Origin: Anthonomus grandis grandis | Taxonomy: Eukaryota > Arthropoda > Insecta > Coleoptera > Curculionidae | NCBI RefSeq assembly: GCF_022605725.1 | Contig: NC_065557.1 | Coordinates: forward strand, 30,143,543 to 30,207,542 | Length of the DNA: 64,000 bases | Direction of reading: 5' to 3' | Shown here: one piece after another, positions 11,774 to 21,862 of the stretch | How the letters are laid out: each line of letters begins with the position of its first letter | Numbering within the stretch: position 1 is the stretch's first letter | Program-made: the position numbers and the translations under genes | Notes under the pieces: model-generated | What the model was told of the DNA's origin: nothing | Database searches by the model: none | Seen by the model: the letters and a program-made list of their open reading frames with translations, nothing else

Positions 11774-12626
11774 ATGGCACGGTACTACAGTAATCGCGAA
11801 TATGTGGATATGTTAAAAGTGTTAGGTGCATGTAATGACAACGCTACTGCTGCGACTGAAACATATGCAGATTAATTAAAACCATAAGATGAGGAGAACA
11901 TAATTAAAGTAGACGAGTAATTTAAAACTATTAGAACATATTACTGGAGAAAGGCGATTTAAATCAACGAAAAAATTAGACAGGTCGTGCATCTATACTA
12001 ACCGTCGCTCAAGAAGAACACATTTTTGACTTTGTGGAGGCAAAATCAAGAACTAAGTCTACGAATTGTAGAATTACAACTTCATTTCCAAAATTATACA
12101 GTTCACAGAATAATAAGGAGAAATGGTTAAGCTTTGTATGAAGGGGATTTTTTTGCGGAACCTAAATAATAATCCGCACTTTATTAAAAAATGTTATGTA
12201 GAGTGATGAATTTATCTTTACTGAGACTGGTATCATTAATACTCATAACCTACATGAATGTATAAATGAAAATCCTCACTTAATACGCAGGAGATCTCAT
12301 CAGCGACGATGATCGATAACCATTTGGGCTGGATTATTAAATAATAATGTGATTGGACTATATCTTCAGCCGAACCGACTAACATTAGCTTTTTATGTTT
12401 AATTCCTAAATGAAAATTTTCCATTGCCATTGCTTGATGAACTTAACTTAGCAGTTAGAACAAATTGATGGTTCCAACATGAAGCTGCACCTGCACACAT
12501 TACAAGTGAGAAGATTCTTAAACGAAACATTTTCTAATAGGTAATTTGAGATATTCTCGAATAATTTAATTAATTAAATAGATATATTTTTATTATTAGG
12601 TGGATTGGAAGAGGTGGTCCTTGGTT
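11774..12626 (+). pseudogene. mariner/IS630-like transposase (mariner-1), 3' truncated
   Basis: The ATG at 11774 begins MARYYSNREYVDMLKVLGACN, the helix-turn-helix N-terminus of an insect IS630/Tc1-mariner-like transposase. The following frame-shifted segments give the second HTH (SLRIVELQLHFQNYTVHRI), the first catalytic region (DEFIFTETGI), IWAGLL-like and WFQHEAAPAH-like blocks. LNETFSN then joins WIGRGGP across a 59-bp GT-AG interruption. Downstream sequence, including the last catalytic acidic residue, is replaced at about 12626 by PLE-2. It would have cut and pasted the element at TA dinucleotides. It carries many frameshifts. Confidence 0.8.
12541..12599 (+). other. Putative 59-bp intron in mariner-1 transposase
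   Basis: The coding reading ...FSN ends at 12540 in AG. Positions 12541-12599 start GTAATT and end TTATTATTAG, and the next bases continue the conserved RWIGRGGP block in the correct frame. The insert is AT-rich and contains in-frame stops. The related copy at 53.9 kb has no such insert at the homologous site. Confidence 0.7.
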
Positions 12627-12639
12627 TAAAAGGATTATA

Positions 12640-14030
12640 TATTAATTAATATATTACTTTATCCATGGCCTCAATCCCTTGGATTCCTTTTTCTGGGGCT
12701 ATCGTAAGGAAAAAGTTTATCTCGAGTCCGTTGTAGATCCCGACATACAGTTTACCTATGAGTTCGAAAGAATCAAGTTTGCCATTTTTAGGCCTTTTGA
12801 ATTTCAAATATATCGTAAACCTACAACCACAGATACAGTAATACCCTTTACCTCTAATCATCCCTTTAGCCAAAAACTTGCCACTTTTAATTGTTTTTTT
12901 TTCATAGATTGACAGATATTCCACTAAACGATATTAATTTCAAAAAAGAATATAATATAATTTTACAAATCGCTCGAAACAATGGATATTCTATAAATGT
13001 TATTAAGAAGCTATATAACAAACATTTTTTCAAAAAACTTAATAAACCATTACTCAGTAAACCCTCGGATCTTACCGATCTATTACTTACTTTGGCAGAG
13101 TTGCTAGTGTCGCACAGTGTTTTAAGTCCAATGAATTTGTCACTCAACCTAATATTTGTTTTAAAACCAAAAACAACTCGGCAAAATATTTAGTAAACAC
13201 TAAAGATAAAACACCGATCTGGAGTTTACAAGTGAACTTGTTCCCACCCATTATGTGATATCTGTTATGTCGGCCAAAGCAGAAGGAAAATTGAAGTCAG
13301 AGTCAACGAACATTTAAGACTTACCACGCGAAATAAAAATACTTTTACTAACAATACCAATTCTCCTTTTGCGAATCACATATTAGAGTCTGACCATAAT
13401 TTTGATCTGGCACCTAACACTGAGGTTCTGCATGTTTGTGAGAAAGGGTTACAATTGGACTTGTTAGAAGCATTTGAAATAAATAGGGCCATAAACTCCC
13501 CAGACTACACACGCATTATTGAGCAAACTAAGTTTGACAGTTTACTTTTTTTTTTCTTTTTTGATTCAATTAGCCCTAGAAAATAACTTTTACCTTTACT
13601 GTTTTTAACTCTTTTATCTTATAACATTTGTATTAATCAAAATTTAAAATCTTTTCTTTAACGCAACGTTAATATACAATAATTCCTTATAGTACCTTCT
13701 TTTAATATGTAGAAATCTGTATCGTCTTAAGTTTGAATTTTATATTTTGAATCGTAGATGTCCTTATTGTACTGTTTTTAATTTTAATTCTTTTATTTAT
13801 TGTTGTTTTTATTTATAACGGGTAATTTTTGTTTTATTTGGTGAACGTATATGTTTTTTGTAATGTTCTGGTAAGTTCTAAATCTGTATTGTTATAGCGA
13901 ATAAGCTCATTTTTTAAAAACTGTCTTGAATTACCTGTATTTTATTTTAGTATCTGATGATGGCTGTTTACACATCCGAAATGCATAATACATTTACCTA
14001 AGTGACCTACATGCATTTTTCTTGGAGATA
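12640..14030 (+). mobile_element. PLE-2: Penelope-like element, 3' part
   Basis: The thumb end of a Penelope RT is visible (FEFQIYRKPTTTDTVIPF, SNHPFSQKLATF), followed by the HRLTDIPLND and ARNNGYSINVIKKLYNKHF blocks at about 12900-13030. The GIY-YIG endonuclease follows, with GVYKL then CDICYVGQSRRKIEVRVNEH (about 13210-13310) and a C-terminal EAFEINRAINSPDYTRI (about 13465-13520). At least two frame changes occur. A 3' region to about 14030 includes a hammerhead-like core at 13954-13982, a motif known from Penelope-like elements. It joins directly to truncated mariner-1 at its 5' side. Confidence 0.8.
13954..13982 (+). ncRNA. Candidate hammerhead ribozyme core in PLE-2
   Basis: The sequence has CTGATGA, then a segment that can fold as stem II (GGCTGT with ACATCC, one mismatch, loop TTAC), then GAAA. 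These are the conserved core elements of hammerhead ribozymes, which occur in the terminal repeats of Penelope-like elements. Stems I and III were not resolved by eye, so activity is unproven. Confidence 0.4.
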
Positions 14031-14089
14031 AAGACTTCCCCATTTTGCAATCTTTATATACACATTCTCCTACAAAATATGGACTTCTA

Positions 14090-14335
14090 TTCAACCAATA
14101 AGAAATAATGTTTTGAGGTGGTTTCAGTCATACTTGTCCTATAGGACTCTATGTGTTAGGTATAAAAATAGTGTGGCTGAAAGTATTATCAAACGTATAT
14201 CAAATCTGGTGTGCCACAAAGAGCAGTTTTAGGTCCTTTACTGTTTTTATTATATATTAATGATATGGTACATGTAAGTCAAAAGTGAAAAGAAGTGCTA
14301 TTTGCTGATGACACAATGATGTATACAGTGCTTTC
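14090..14335 (+). mobile_element. LINE reverse transcriptase scrap
   Basis: The plus-strand reading gives LRWFQSYLSYRTLCVRYKNS, then with frame changes VPQRAVLGPLLFLLYINDMV and a catalytic FADDTMMY. These are the palm motifs of a jockey/CR1-like LINE RT. It resembles the LINE-C fragment at 49.9 kb. Only about 80 codons remain, and no 3' end or tail is visible. Confidence 0.75.
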
Positions 14336-15447
14336 ATTTCAAAACGATCCACCCTTAATAACTTTCTTAAAAAAAAAAACACGTCAAATTAGATATACAG
14401 GGGGACGTTTAATTATGCATTTACTGAAGTTCTGTCAATTACCTCCTCACCTCCAGCTAACCTCACTTTAATATGTCAAATAGGAACCCCCATCGTGTGA
14501 TACATCATAGTAAGGAGCGTAAAATTCTCTATTCAACGGTACCAAAAAAAAAATGAAATCGGTAAATGTGTAAGCAAATAGTTAGCGAAAATGTCTAGAA
14601 ATAATGAATAGCCGAACAGTTAAGGAAGTTGATATAAATTAACTATAAACAACATCTTATTAGGTAAATAAGTTTAATTATTCTGCCTTCATTTGTTACT
14701 TAAAACTAGGCACCTATTGGTTCATTTATTATTTATTGCTCTATTACTAAGCCCTTAGGAATTATTTCTCATTTTGTAATGTTAGCAAATGACAAAGTTT
14801 TTCTTATTTTTTCTGTTACTACAAGGTTATTTTTGTATTTAACTACATTAACATAAATTTAATGTTTTATATAGAAGCCTGAATTAAAATAACTAAAATT
14901 GTAAAAACTTTAATTTCGACTAAGGCTTAAATTACTAAATAATCGGTCTATAAGTTAAAATTGACCTTAAATTACTTAATTATACACCGCGAGTGTGTTG
15001 ATGAAATCGAGCATTTATAGGATAAAGTAAAAATTGAGAATAAAATAATTATAATTAGAGTTATTTATAGGCCGACAAGGTGAAATTATAGTGAATTTTT
15101 ATTAATATTTAAATACACTTTAATAAATCATAACACATTATGTGATAACATTTTGTTTTTCGAACTTTGACCGATGCTTGGGGTTTACTGTGAGCGAAAA
15201 ACCCAAAAAAAATGTATGTACACGAAGAACGCGTACAAAGAATGCCAGACTAGGATTCTTTTTAAACGAATATTATTCATACAGGATGGCTGTGAATTAA
15301 ATAGTAGTATACAGTTCGATAATTTTTAATTGTTTGATTAAATAGTTAAGAAACTTTGTTTTTAAAGAATTAGATTAATATATAAAATAGCTTAAGCAAA
15401 AATCAACCGTTACAAACATGAGGGATTCTATAATTTTTAATATATAC
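14336..15447. other. No gene seen
   Basis: AT-rich DNA. A short stretch near 14390-14410 ends like many insect mariner-type termini (tacaggggg) and may be the end of a decayed DNA transposon. Nothing else is supported. Confidence 0.35.
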
Positions 15448-15699
15448 TCATTGCGTGTTATTTAGTTTTAACTGTTGTGTATAAAAATTATTAACAGGTA
15501 ATTTATTAGTTTTTAAAGCAAAGATGTCAGCGAAGTCTTGACTTAGTCTTAAAATGTCTTGCTTTGCAAATTGTGGAATATTATTTTGATTTATTTTGTG
15601 TAATAGCTGAACTTCGCGATTTTTATGTTCTGTACCAATCTGATAAATGTTGAGATTTTTTACTTCTACTTGAGAAAGATCTATTTTTACGCGGTCCAA
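15448..15699 (-). pseudogene. gypsy-3 pol linker before RT
   Basis: The 83-codon frame includes KNREVQLLHKINQNNIPQ and SQDFADIFALKTNKLPVNNF, the region upstream of the RT fingers in gypsy pol (typically a segment of the kind DVFPL..D.LP). It stops being gypsy-like at 15448, which marks the 3' truncation of this copy. Confidence 0.65.
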
Positions 15700-15941
15700 T
15701 GTTGTATTAATTAAAATGTTGTATTAATAAAACACCTGGGTGTAACTCTCTATTTAAAACTACAAAGTCCTGTGAGATGTGCTTTAAACTATTTACTTAA
15801 TGACTTCGCACCTCGGGGGAATATAAATTGTATTTTTTCTCAGGAGTGCTAAACATTGGAATAATATGTGTAAAATCATTAATCTGTGAACTTAAGGTCC
15901 GGTTTGAATAATCAATTTTAGCTTGATGTTTAACTAAAAAA

Positions 15942-16193
15942 TCACGACGCAAAACCATCTCCTGGAATGAGAAAATTTGAATCAGCTATATGAAAATTAT
16001 GTTGAACACCCTGATCTTTAAGCCAAATAGTAGTTTTTGTATCACCTAATGATTTAGTTAATCCATTTTTTACCCCTTTAATTTCACTACTCTTATCTGT
16101 GTCAATAATCTGATTAAAATTAACTTTTGTGCGTTTAAAAATAAAAATGTTGGCTCCTGTATCTACTAATAACAAATTTTTTGACCCAGTCAT
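15942..16193 (-). pseudogene. gypsy-3 aspartic protease
   Basis: The frame contains LLLVDTGANIFIFK, the catalytic DTG signature of retropepsins. A second hydrophobic half (HNFHIADSNFLIPGDG) corresponds to the domain that carries the flap and second subunit contact. The length (about 80 residues) fits a gypsy protease. It would have processed the gag-pol polyprotein. The frame closes beyond the domain, and the linker resumes in 15699-15448. Confidence 0.75.
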
Positions 16194-16229
16194 ATGAAAA
16201 GTGTAAGATCAAGATAAAATATATTTAAA

Positions 16230-17135
16230 TTTACTTTTCCCCTAATCGAACCGGTTGGGAGCTCAATTGGTTTTCCGAAATATCTGCCCTAGCTTATTTT
16301 ATTGAGGATCGTTTATTATTGGCGTGAATCTGATTTTGCCTGTTATTATTATTAAAATTTTATCTGTAATAATTGTTATAATAATTATGAATATTACGAC
16401 CGCGATAGTTTCGACGGTTGTATTGCTGAAAATGAACTATGGTATTGGTTGAGTTGGGATCTGAATTCATAAATTTAGTAAGACAATCATTAACGCTTGA
16501 AAAAGTACCGGCTTAAATTATTAAGCGTGTTTCTCATTAGTTGAATTTTGAGTGAGAAATTTTACCATGGTTTCTACGGTATAACTCTGTGCAACGTGTG
16601 CTGGTACGCCTTCTGAAATAAAAGATTTTTGCAATTTGTCTGCTAATGCTTCGACTTCAGCAGCATATGAAGTTGCATATTTGTGGTTTTCTTTACAGTT
16701 TAAGAGTCTATATGTTCATAAACGAGAACTGTCGCTCTTAATATTACTTTTAAGCTTATTTTTAATTTGATTTATTGCTTGTTCAATTGTTATTAGAGTT
16801 CGCGCTTTTCCCTTTAAACGAGTTTTAATAAAAGCTAAAGCATTATTTTCATGACCTGTGCATTTGCTTGCAGTAGTTCTAAGTAAACCAAAAATTATTG
16901 AAGATGTTTAAATGTACCATCAAATTGGGTCGGAACTAACTTATTAGCAAGATTTAAAAAATCGGCTGCAGTTGCCACTGTTGTAATCATTGTAATCAAG
17001 TTGTAATAATTTCAACTTCATTAATTTTAACTTTTTTACTGCTAGGAACATTTTTCTATAGCACTCGTTTCGATTCTTTTGCAACTTGAGTTTTAATTAC
17101 TGACAATTTTAAATTTAATTCTTCATGTTGCATTT
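16230..17135 (-). pseudogene. gypsy-3 gag remnant
   Basis: An ATG at 17133-17135 opens MQHEELNLKLSVIKTQVAKE. After frame changes, gag-like blocks follow: AADFLNLANKLVPTQFDGTF, HENNALAFIKTRLKGKARTL (the conserved capsid-like segment with GKA) and YATSYAAEVEALADKLQKSF. It ends in an Arg/Asn/Tyr-rich tail (NRRNYRGRNIHNYYNNYYR) that probably binds RNA in place of a zinc knuckle. Several stops and shifts make it nonfunctional. Confidence 0.65.
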
Positions 17136-17689
17136 AAACATATTAAAACACTATAATAAAGGCATGCTTTAAAAACAGTCTAATCACAAAAATAACTTTA
17201 AAAATAATGAAATTGTTAAAATAAATGTTAAATTAAATTCCTAAACTACTAATTACAATAAAAAAATTAAAAAAACTGTAAAATACTAAAACAGATTCAA
17301 ATGTAGACTTACATACTGATTTCTAGTAAAATTTTTTCTGAGAACTACACCACATTTTTTGATAACAACACACAAGTTCTGTTCGTTATCTACTTTATCT
17401 AGATGATTTTTCATTAATCTAAAAATGATATTTGAATATTTGTCAATTAATAAATAATAGGTATCGATATAATAGAAAAAAGTATGCTTGAAATAAAATA
17501 TCTTTGCGTTCCCCAGGTAAATAGGAGTTTGAATTCAGTTTTTTTTGTTAATAATATTGATTCCATCTTACGTAACCGCATGGCTTAAATACTCTACTTT
17601 TTTACATAAAAATTCTTACTTATCTACTTGAATTTTAAAATCAATGGTCCGTTAGTTTAACAAAAACTATTTTTAAATTTTGAATATAC
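17136..17689. other. No gene seen; expected position of gypsy-3 leader/LTR
   Basis: The interval lies 5' of gypsy-3 gag on the minus strand, so it should hold its leader and perhaps LTR. I could not identify a primer-binding site or LTR ends. Confidence 0.3.
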
Positions 17690-17960
17690 TTCTGCAATCC
17701 TGAACTGAAGATATTTCAATATTTTTATTGAGCTCTACTAATCGGTCTAGAATATAATTGATGTTGTTATAATTGATCATCTATCGTTTTAGAGTTTAGA
17801 TTTTCATGGTCACAAACAATACGTCACTTGGTTTTTCCAGCAACATCCTGTTTTGTTCAGTACAACCCGTATAGGACTTGTAACTACTTGATGACCTAAT
17901 TATACCTTTGTGTAATATTTCATTTATCTGACGTTGCACATCCTCAGTTAAACCTTTTTC
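17690..17960 (-). mobile_element. gypsy RT scrap, minus strand
   Basis: On the minus strand the reading gives QRQINEILHKGII, then SSSY, TKQDVAGKTK, and LNSKTIDDQ. Later come fragments equivalent to ILDRLVELNKNIEIF. These correspond to the RT fingers-palm of a gypsy pol (the HKGIIR...W.VIDYRKLN..T..D..PLPN region), in broken frames. It is fused at its upstream side to hAT coding sequence, and lies upstream of, rather than within, gypsy-3. Confidence 0.65.
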
Positions 17961-18658
17961 TATTGATTTTTTTAATTAAGGCCATTTCCTAACACTTTCA
18001 AAATGCCCCTTATTGGTTTCGTGTCTTTCTAAAGTCCGAGATAAATGTCGCCAGTCACTATAGCTATTCCCCTCATTAAAACTATTATCAGAAACTTTAA
18101 ATAATTTACAAGGAAAATAGTACACTGAATCTTTAGATTTTGAGTAAATAAGCCAGGTTCTAGGAACTTTTTCATTGTTAGTTAATTTTTTTTTTAAAGT
18201 AAGCAGCGCTAAAACATCTATTTAAATTATTAATGGGTTAATTAATATTTTTAATTTGAACAGGTCCTATTCCTAAAATCAATAATCTAATATTATCCGT
18301 TAATATTTCGGGCCAATATGCTGGATTTTTGAATCTTTCTTCATTTACCTGAATAGCTTCAATGTTCTCAGTTTGCGTATTTGCTGGCGTATTCGCGATC
18401 ATCTTGTTTTAGTTCATCTCCTGTTGGTTGTTGATCTCCATCATTTGGTTGTTCTACATCGGCATCAGCTTCAATTGACGTCAAAGATTGAAAATCCGGC
18501 CTTTCGCTTGTTGAAGGTTGAGGTTGTGCTGGTTGTGGGTTCGTTGATGACGCAAAAAACTTTTTTAACGAACCTGCTAACCGCCTGTCATTTTCCTCCT
18601 TTTCTAGCTTCCTTTTTCGGTATTGGGAACCAGAAAGCCTCTTTCGACCATCAGCCAT
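17950..18658 (-). pseudogene. hAT transposase N-terminus (ZMYM1-like, TTF-type zinc finger)
   Basis: The ATG at 18656-18658 begins MADGRKRLSGSQYRKRKLEK, a basic N-terminus characteristic of ZMYM1-like hAT transposases. It continues through a Pro/Gln/Asp-rich linker (96 codons open), then with frame changes NPAYWPEILTDNIR and GPVQIKNIN. The TTF-type finger follows: PRTWLIYSKSKDSVYYFPCK and SDWRHLSRTLERHETNKGHF. Near 17950 the reading passes into gypsy RT, so the catalytic RNase H fold and dimerisation domain are missing. It would have bound the element's ends. Confidence 0.75.
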
Positions 18659-19337
18659 CTAAATCAACAAATATTTTTTTTATAATTGGCAGAAAAATCA
18701 GACATTACTTTTTTCAATGAAAAATTGCTTAAGGCATGAAGTTTTAAATATTTGGAAGATGTTATTAAAATATTTTAAACTTACCGTTAACAACACAAAC
18801 ACAATTTTTATATAAAATGTTTTAAAAATAAACACTAATCGACAAGTCGCTTTAAAACTCGCAAATTAAAATAAATTAAAAACAAAAGGGTGGGAATTTC
18901 TAAACATTTATTATTTATTACCCAAGAGTATTGATATTCCGCAAGAAATAAATTTTGAGGAATTACTATTGATGGTACTTTACGCGGCTCTTTTAATTAC
19001 GCCGCCCTTATAACATCATCAGCACCCGGCGCCGCCCTGGCTGAACCCACCATAATTGCGGTGCTATTGTTTTTATTACCTGGTCCTGGTACCTATTTAT
19101 TTATCTATATAGATTATTATTATTATAGCAACGATTCGGGGAACAATGCTCGGTTTCAGTAAACATTGTATTCTGTTGGCGCCTTAATTATAAGTTTTAA
19201 ATTTTATAAATTTTTGTTATTCATAATTTTTTTCATTACTTGGCGCTTTTTTATTTTATTTTTCGGATATTTTGCCGCCCCAAATGAGCGCCGCCCGGTT
19301 GCGGCACCCCTTGCACCCCCGGCACGGCTCGGCCCTG
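18659..19337 (-). mobile_element. hAT 5' non-coding region and terminus
   Basis: Upstream of the hAT ATG, GC-rich tracts at 19010-19050 and 19270-19337 contrast with the AT-rich surroundings. On the minus strand the outer end reads CAGGGCCGAGCCGTGCCGGG, the CAGGG-type start common to this hAT group, placing the terminus at 19337. The 8-bp target duplication would be GGCAAAAG (19338-19345), but the other end is lost, so it cannot be confirmed. Confidence 0.55.
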
Positions 19338-19345
19338 GGCAAAAG

Positions 19346-20204
19346 CCTAGATATATTCAAAAAGAATGTTGTATCGATGAAACCGTTTTCTAAAGAGGTC
19401 AAAACTTCAGGAAAATACAAATTATGATACAATGGTGGTTTTGTTAGAATTTCTCCGTAAAAAACATCTACTAGAATAAGTTATGGCCACAATATTGACC
19501 ACTCTGTATATATATTTGCTTACTATTATGTTAACGTTGCTTTTTGTTATCTTTCGCTGTATTTGCTAGTTTAAGTTTATAAAGTGTGTCCAAGATAAGG
19601 ATGTCTATCATGGGGATCTCGGCAGCTATAGGAGATACGAGGTTGATTAAATTAGAGAAAAGTTGCGCATTTTAGAGCCTAACAATACGTCGTTTAGAAT
19701 GTTTTAAAATTTTGAGTAGTTCCGGAGATAAGTTACATCCTGTACATAATATGCCCAGGTACGCCACTGGAAGCAATGTAACTGACTGATAAAGATGGGT
19801 TTAAATGAAACTATTATCAATTTCGTAAATAATCTTTTATACCGATTCTTATCTTGTAAATGATAATTAACGACATTTAACTGAATAAGACCTCTACCGT
19901 GTTTTATCAAACTACATTTTAGCTAACTCAACATTTTTATCGTTAATTATCATATTTAATTTCCGAGTATGTAAAACACCGTATTTCATCTTTTTATGAA
20001 TCTGTTAAGAACTAATTATTCCTGTAGTTTATCAAGCATTTTTTGTATATAAGATTCATGATTATAACATGTAGTGTCTTAGATTCTCGATAGTCGCCTG
20101 CTGTTCTTGATTGTCTCTTTAAGTTATAATAAAACTTCTAAAAATCAAGTATTAGAGATTTATTTGGGGCTAAGTCCAAGTTAGTTTCGAACCTTAAATA
20201 TAAT
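19346..20204 (+). repeat. Region containing gypsy-2 5' LTR (start unresolved)
   Basis: The bases just before the primer-binding site at 20205 must be the end of a 5' LTR. An AATAAA-like signal at about 20118 lies at a suitable distance. Without a 3' LTR to compare, the left boundary cannot be placed; an AGTTA-type start near 19735 is one option only. No gene is visible between the hAT end and the LTR. Confidence 0.45.
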
Positions 20205-20222
20205 TGGCGCAGTCGGTAGGAT
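20205..20222 (+). promoter_or_regulatory. Primer-binding site of gypsy-2 (tRNA-Ser type)
   Basis: TGGCGCAGTCGGTAGGAT follows directly after the LTR end. This is the tRNA-Ser-complementary primer site known from the 17.6/297/ZAM group of insect errantiviruses; an 18-base match to that type is seen by eye from memory. Confidence 0.8.
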
Positions 20223-20590
20223 AGTCCTGTACAGAAGAAAAAGAAACATAGTGCCATTTTTCGCGGATAGTGTTCCTACAGACTCTGGTGATTTTTAAAT
20301 CCTTGACGGAACTTCCTAAATCAATTTTGGTGGTGTGTGGAACTGATATTCCCAATCTCATCAACGGGCCTTAGTGGACAGCAAACCATCAACGGAACGG
20401 ATATCCCTTGGTTGGTTTTAGACTTTAAGTACATGGTAAGAATTTTTGATTTTATTTTTCCTATATTGTGTGGATTTTATTTCTCTCTGTTAGGAGATCC
20501 CATTTATCCTTGTTTTTATTTTCCCAAGAATTTATGCAAAATATATTTTTGTTGATATTTATATTTTTATAAATGTGTTCAGATTTATAA

Positions 20591-21862
20591 ATGTTTCATG
20601 ATTTAAGAGAAGCTCAGAAATTAAATAATGAGTTTCGAGAACAAATAAAAAATCTCGGTAATAATTCTAGTTCTAGTGGTACTTCTAATAATTCTTTATC
20701 TAAAGAATCTCCGTTAGATTATCAAAATACACATTTTGACTTTCCATCTCCTAATTTAGACGAAATTTCAGATCAGCTTCCCAATATACATTTGAAAAAC
20801 AACATGAGTGAGAATTACCAGCAAATAAGATTATTTTAAGACATAATTCCTAACTATAGTGATCCTTGCGAACTTCATAACTTTTTAGCTGCTTGTGATG
20901 AAACTTTAACTACTTTTGCAACAGGAAGCGAAACAGTAAAAAAAATAATTTTTAGAGGAATAATAGGCAAATTAAAAGGCAAAGCTATAACTTTAATTAG
21001 TAGTCGCTTAGAATTAGATACTTGGAATAAGGTGAAAGAAGTTTTAAGGTTATCCTTTAGTGATCAAAGATCGTTTACTTGTTTGCTGCATGAATTGCAT
21101 AACTTAAAACCTTATTCTAAAGAAAATCCTCATAACTTTGGCGTACGTTGTCAACATACTCGTAGTCTTATTTTTTCTAGCATAAATGATGATGCAACAT
21201 TGTCAAATGATGCAAAAGTTGCACAAATAAGTAATATTGAAAAACTAATTTTAATAACATATTTAAAATACTTACCACTTAACATACAAACGGCAGTTAG
21301 GTTAAAAAATCCTTTAAACCTTGAAACATACCCTCAAACATCAAGATTTCCAAATCCCAATTTTGGATATGACCAACAAAATTTTCAGAATTTTCCGAGT
21401 CAACCTATTAATATAAACCCAGGACCAATACCCAATCAAAGATTTTTCACTAACCAACAAGTTTTTGGAAAGCCAAAACCCCAAACAAATGTTTGGAAAC
21501 CCACGAATAAAGTTATAACTAAAAAACCAACCCCAATGTCTGGTATTTCTACAATAGCTACGAAACTACAATCGCAGCAGAATAAGCCTGTTACTTATCA
21601 ACAACCAAGATCCAATAATTATTTTGTTCCTCAATCCAGACCAACATTCCGTTTTGAAGAACTTCATAATTCTGAATTACCGTCTGAATTAGACATTGAC
21701 CAGAATCCAATTGAAGATCTAAATATCTTCCTTCAAGAAAATCCTGTAGAACAACATGATGACTACTTAATCCCAGATCTTAATGATTTACCCAATTCCG
21801 ATCAAGAACCTGTAGATGATGAAAATTTTACAGAACAAACCTCTTTAACGAATTTTATTTGA
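20591..21862 (+). pseudogene. gypsy-2 gag
   Basis: A single frame from 20591 to the TGA at 21860-21862 is interrupted by one in-frame TAA at 20837-20839 (codon 83). The N-terminus is Ser/Asn-rich. The middle holds the capsid-like part (NFLAACDETLTTFATGSE, GIIGKLKGKAITLISSRL, WNKVKEVLRLSFSDQRSF). The C-terminus is Gln/Asn/Pro-rich and then acidic. No CCHC knuckle is visible, which fits errantiviral gag. It forms the particle shell. The stop would prevent full-length gag unless read through. Confidence 0.8.

Larger units (their letters stand above)
15448..17135 (-). mobile_element. gypsy-3: gag, protease and start of pol, minus strand
   Basis: Read right to left, this is the 5' coding part of a Ty3/gypsy element: gag (about 17130-16230), protease (16193-15942) and the linker before RT (15699-15448). 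The linker ends at YTQQLKLNN, where the RT fingers should begin, and the next bases are unrelated, so RT, RNase H and integrase are missing. No LTR was identified. It appears to be a different family from gypsy-1 and gypsy-2. Confidence 0.75.

Noticed and set aside
12646..12924. 92-codon minus-strand frame
   Set aside because: It is antisense to the PLE-2 RT end, whose plus-strand blocks (YRKPTTTD, NHPFSQKL) are clearly family-specific.
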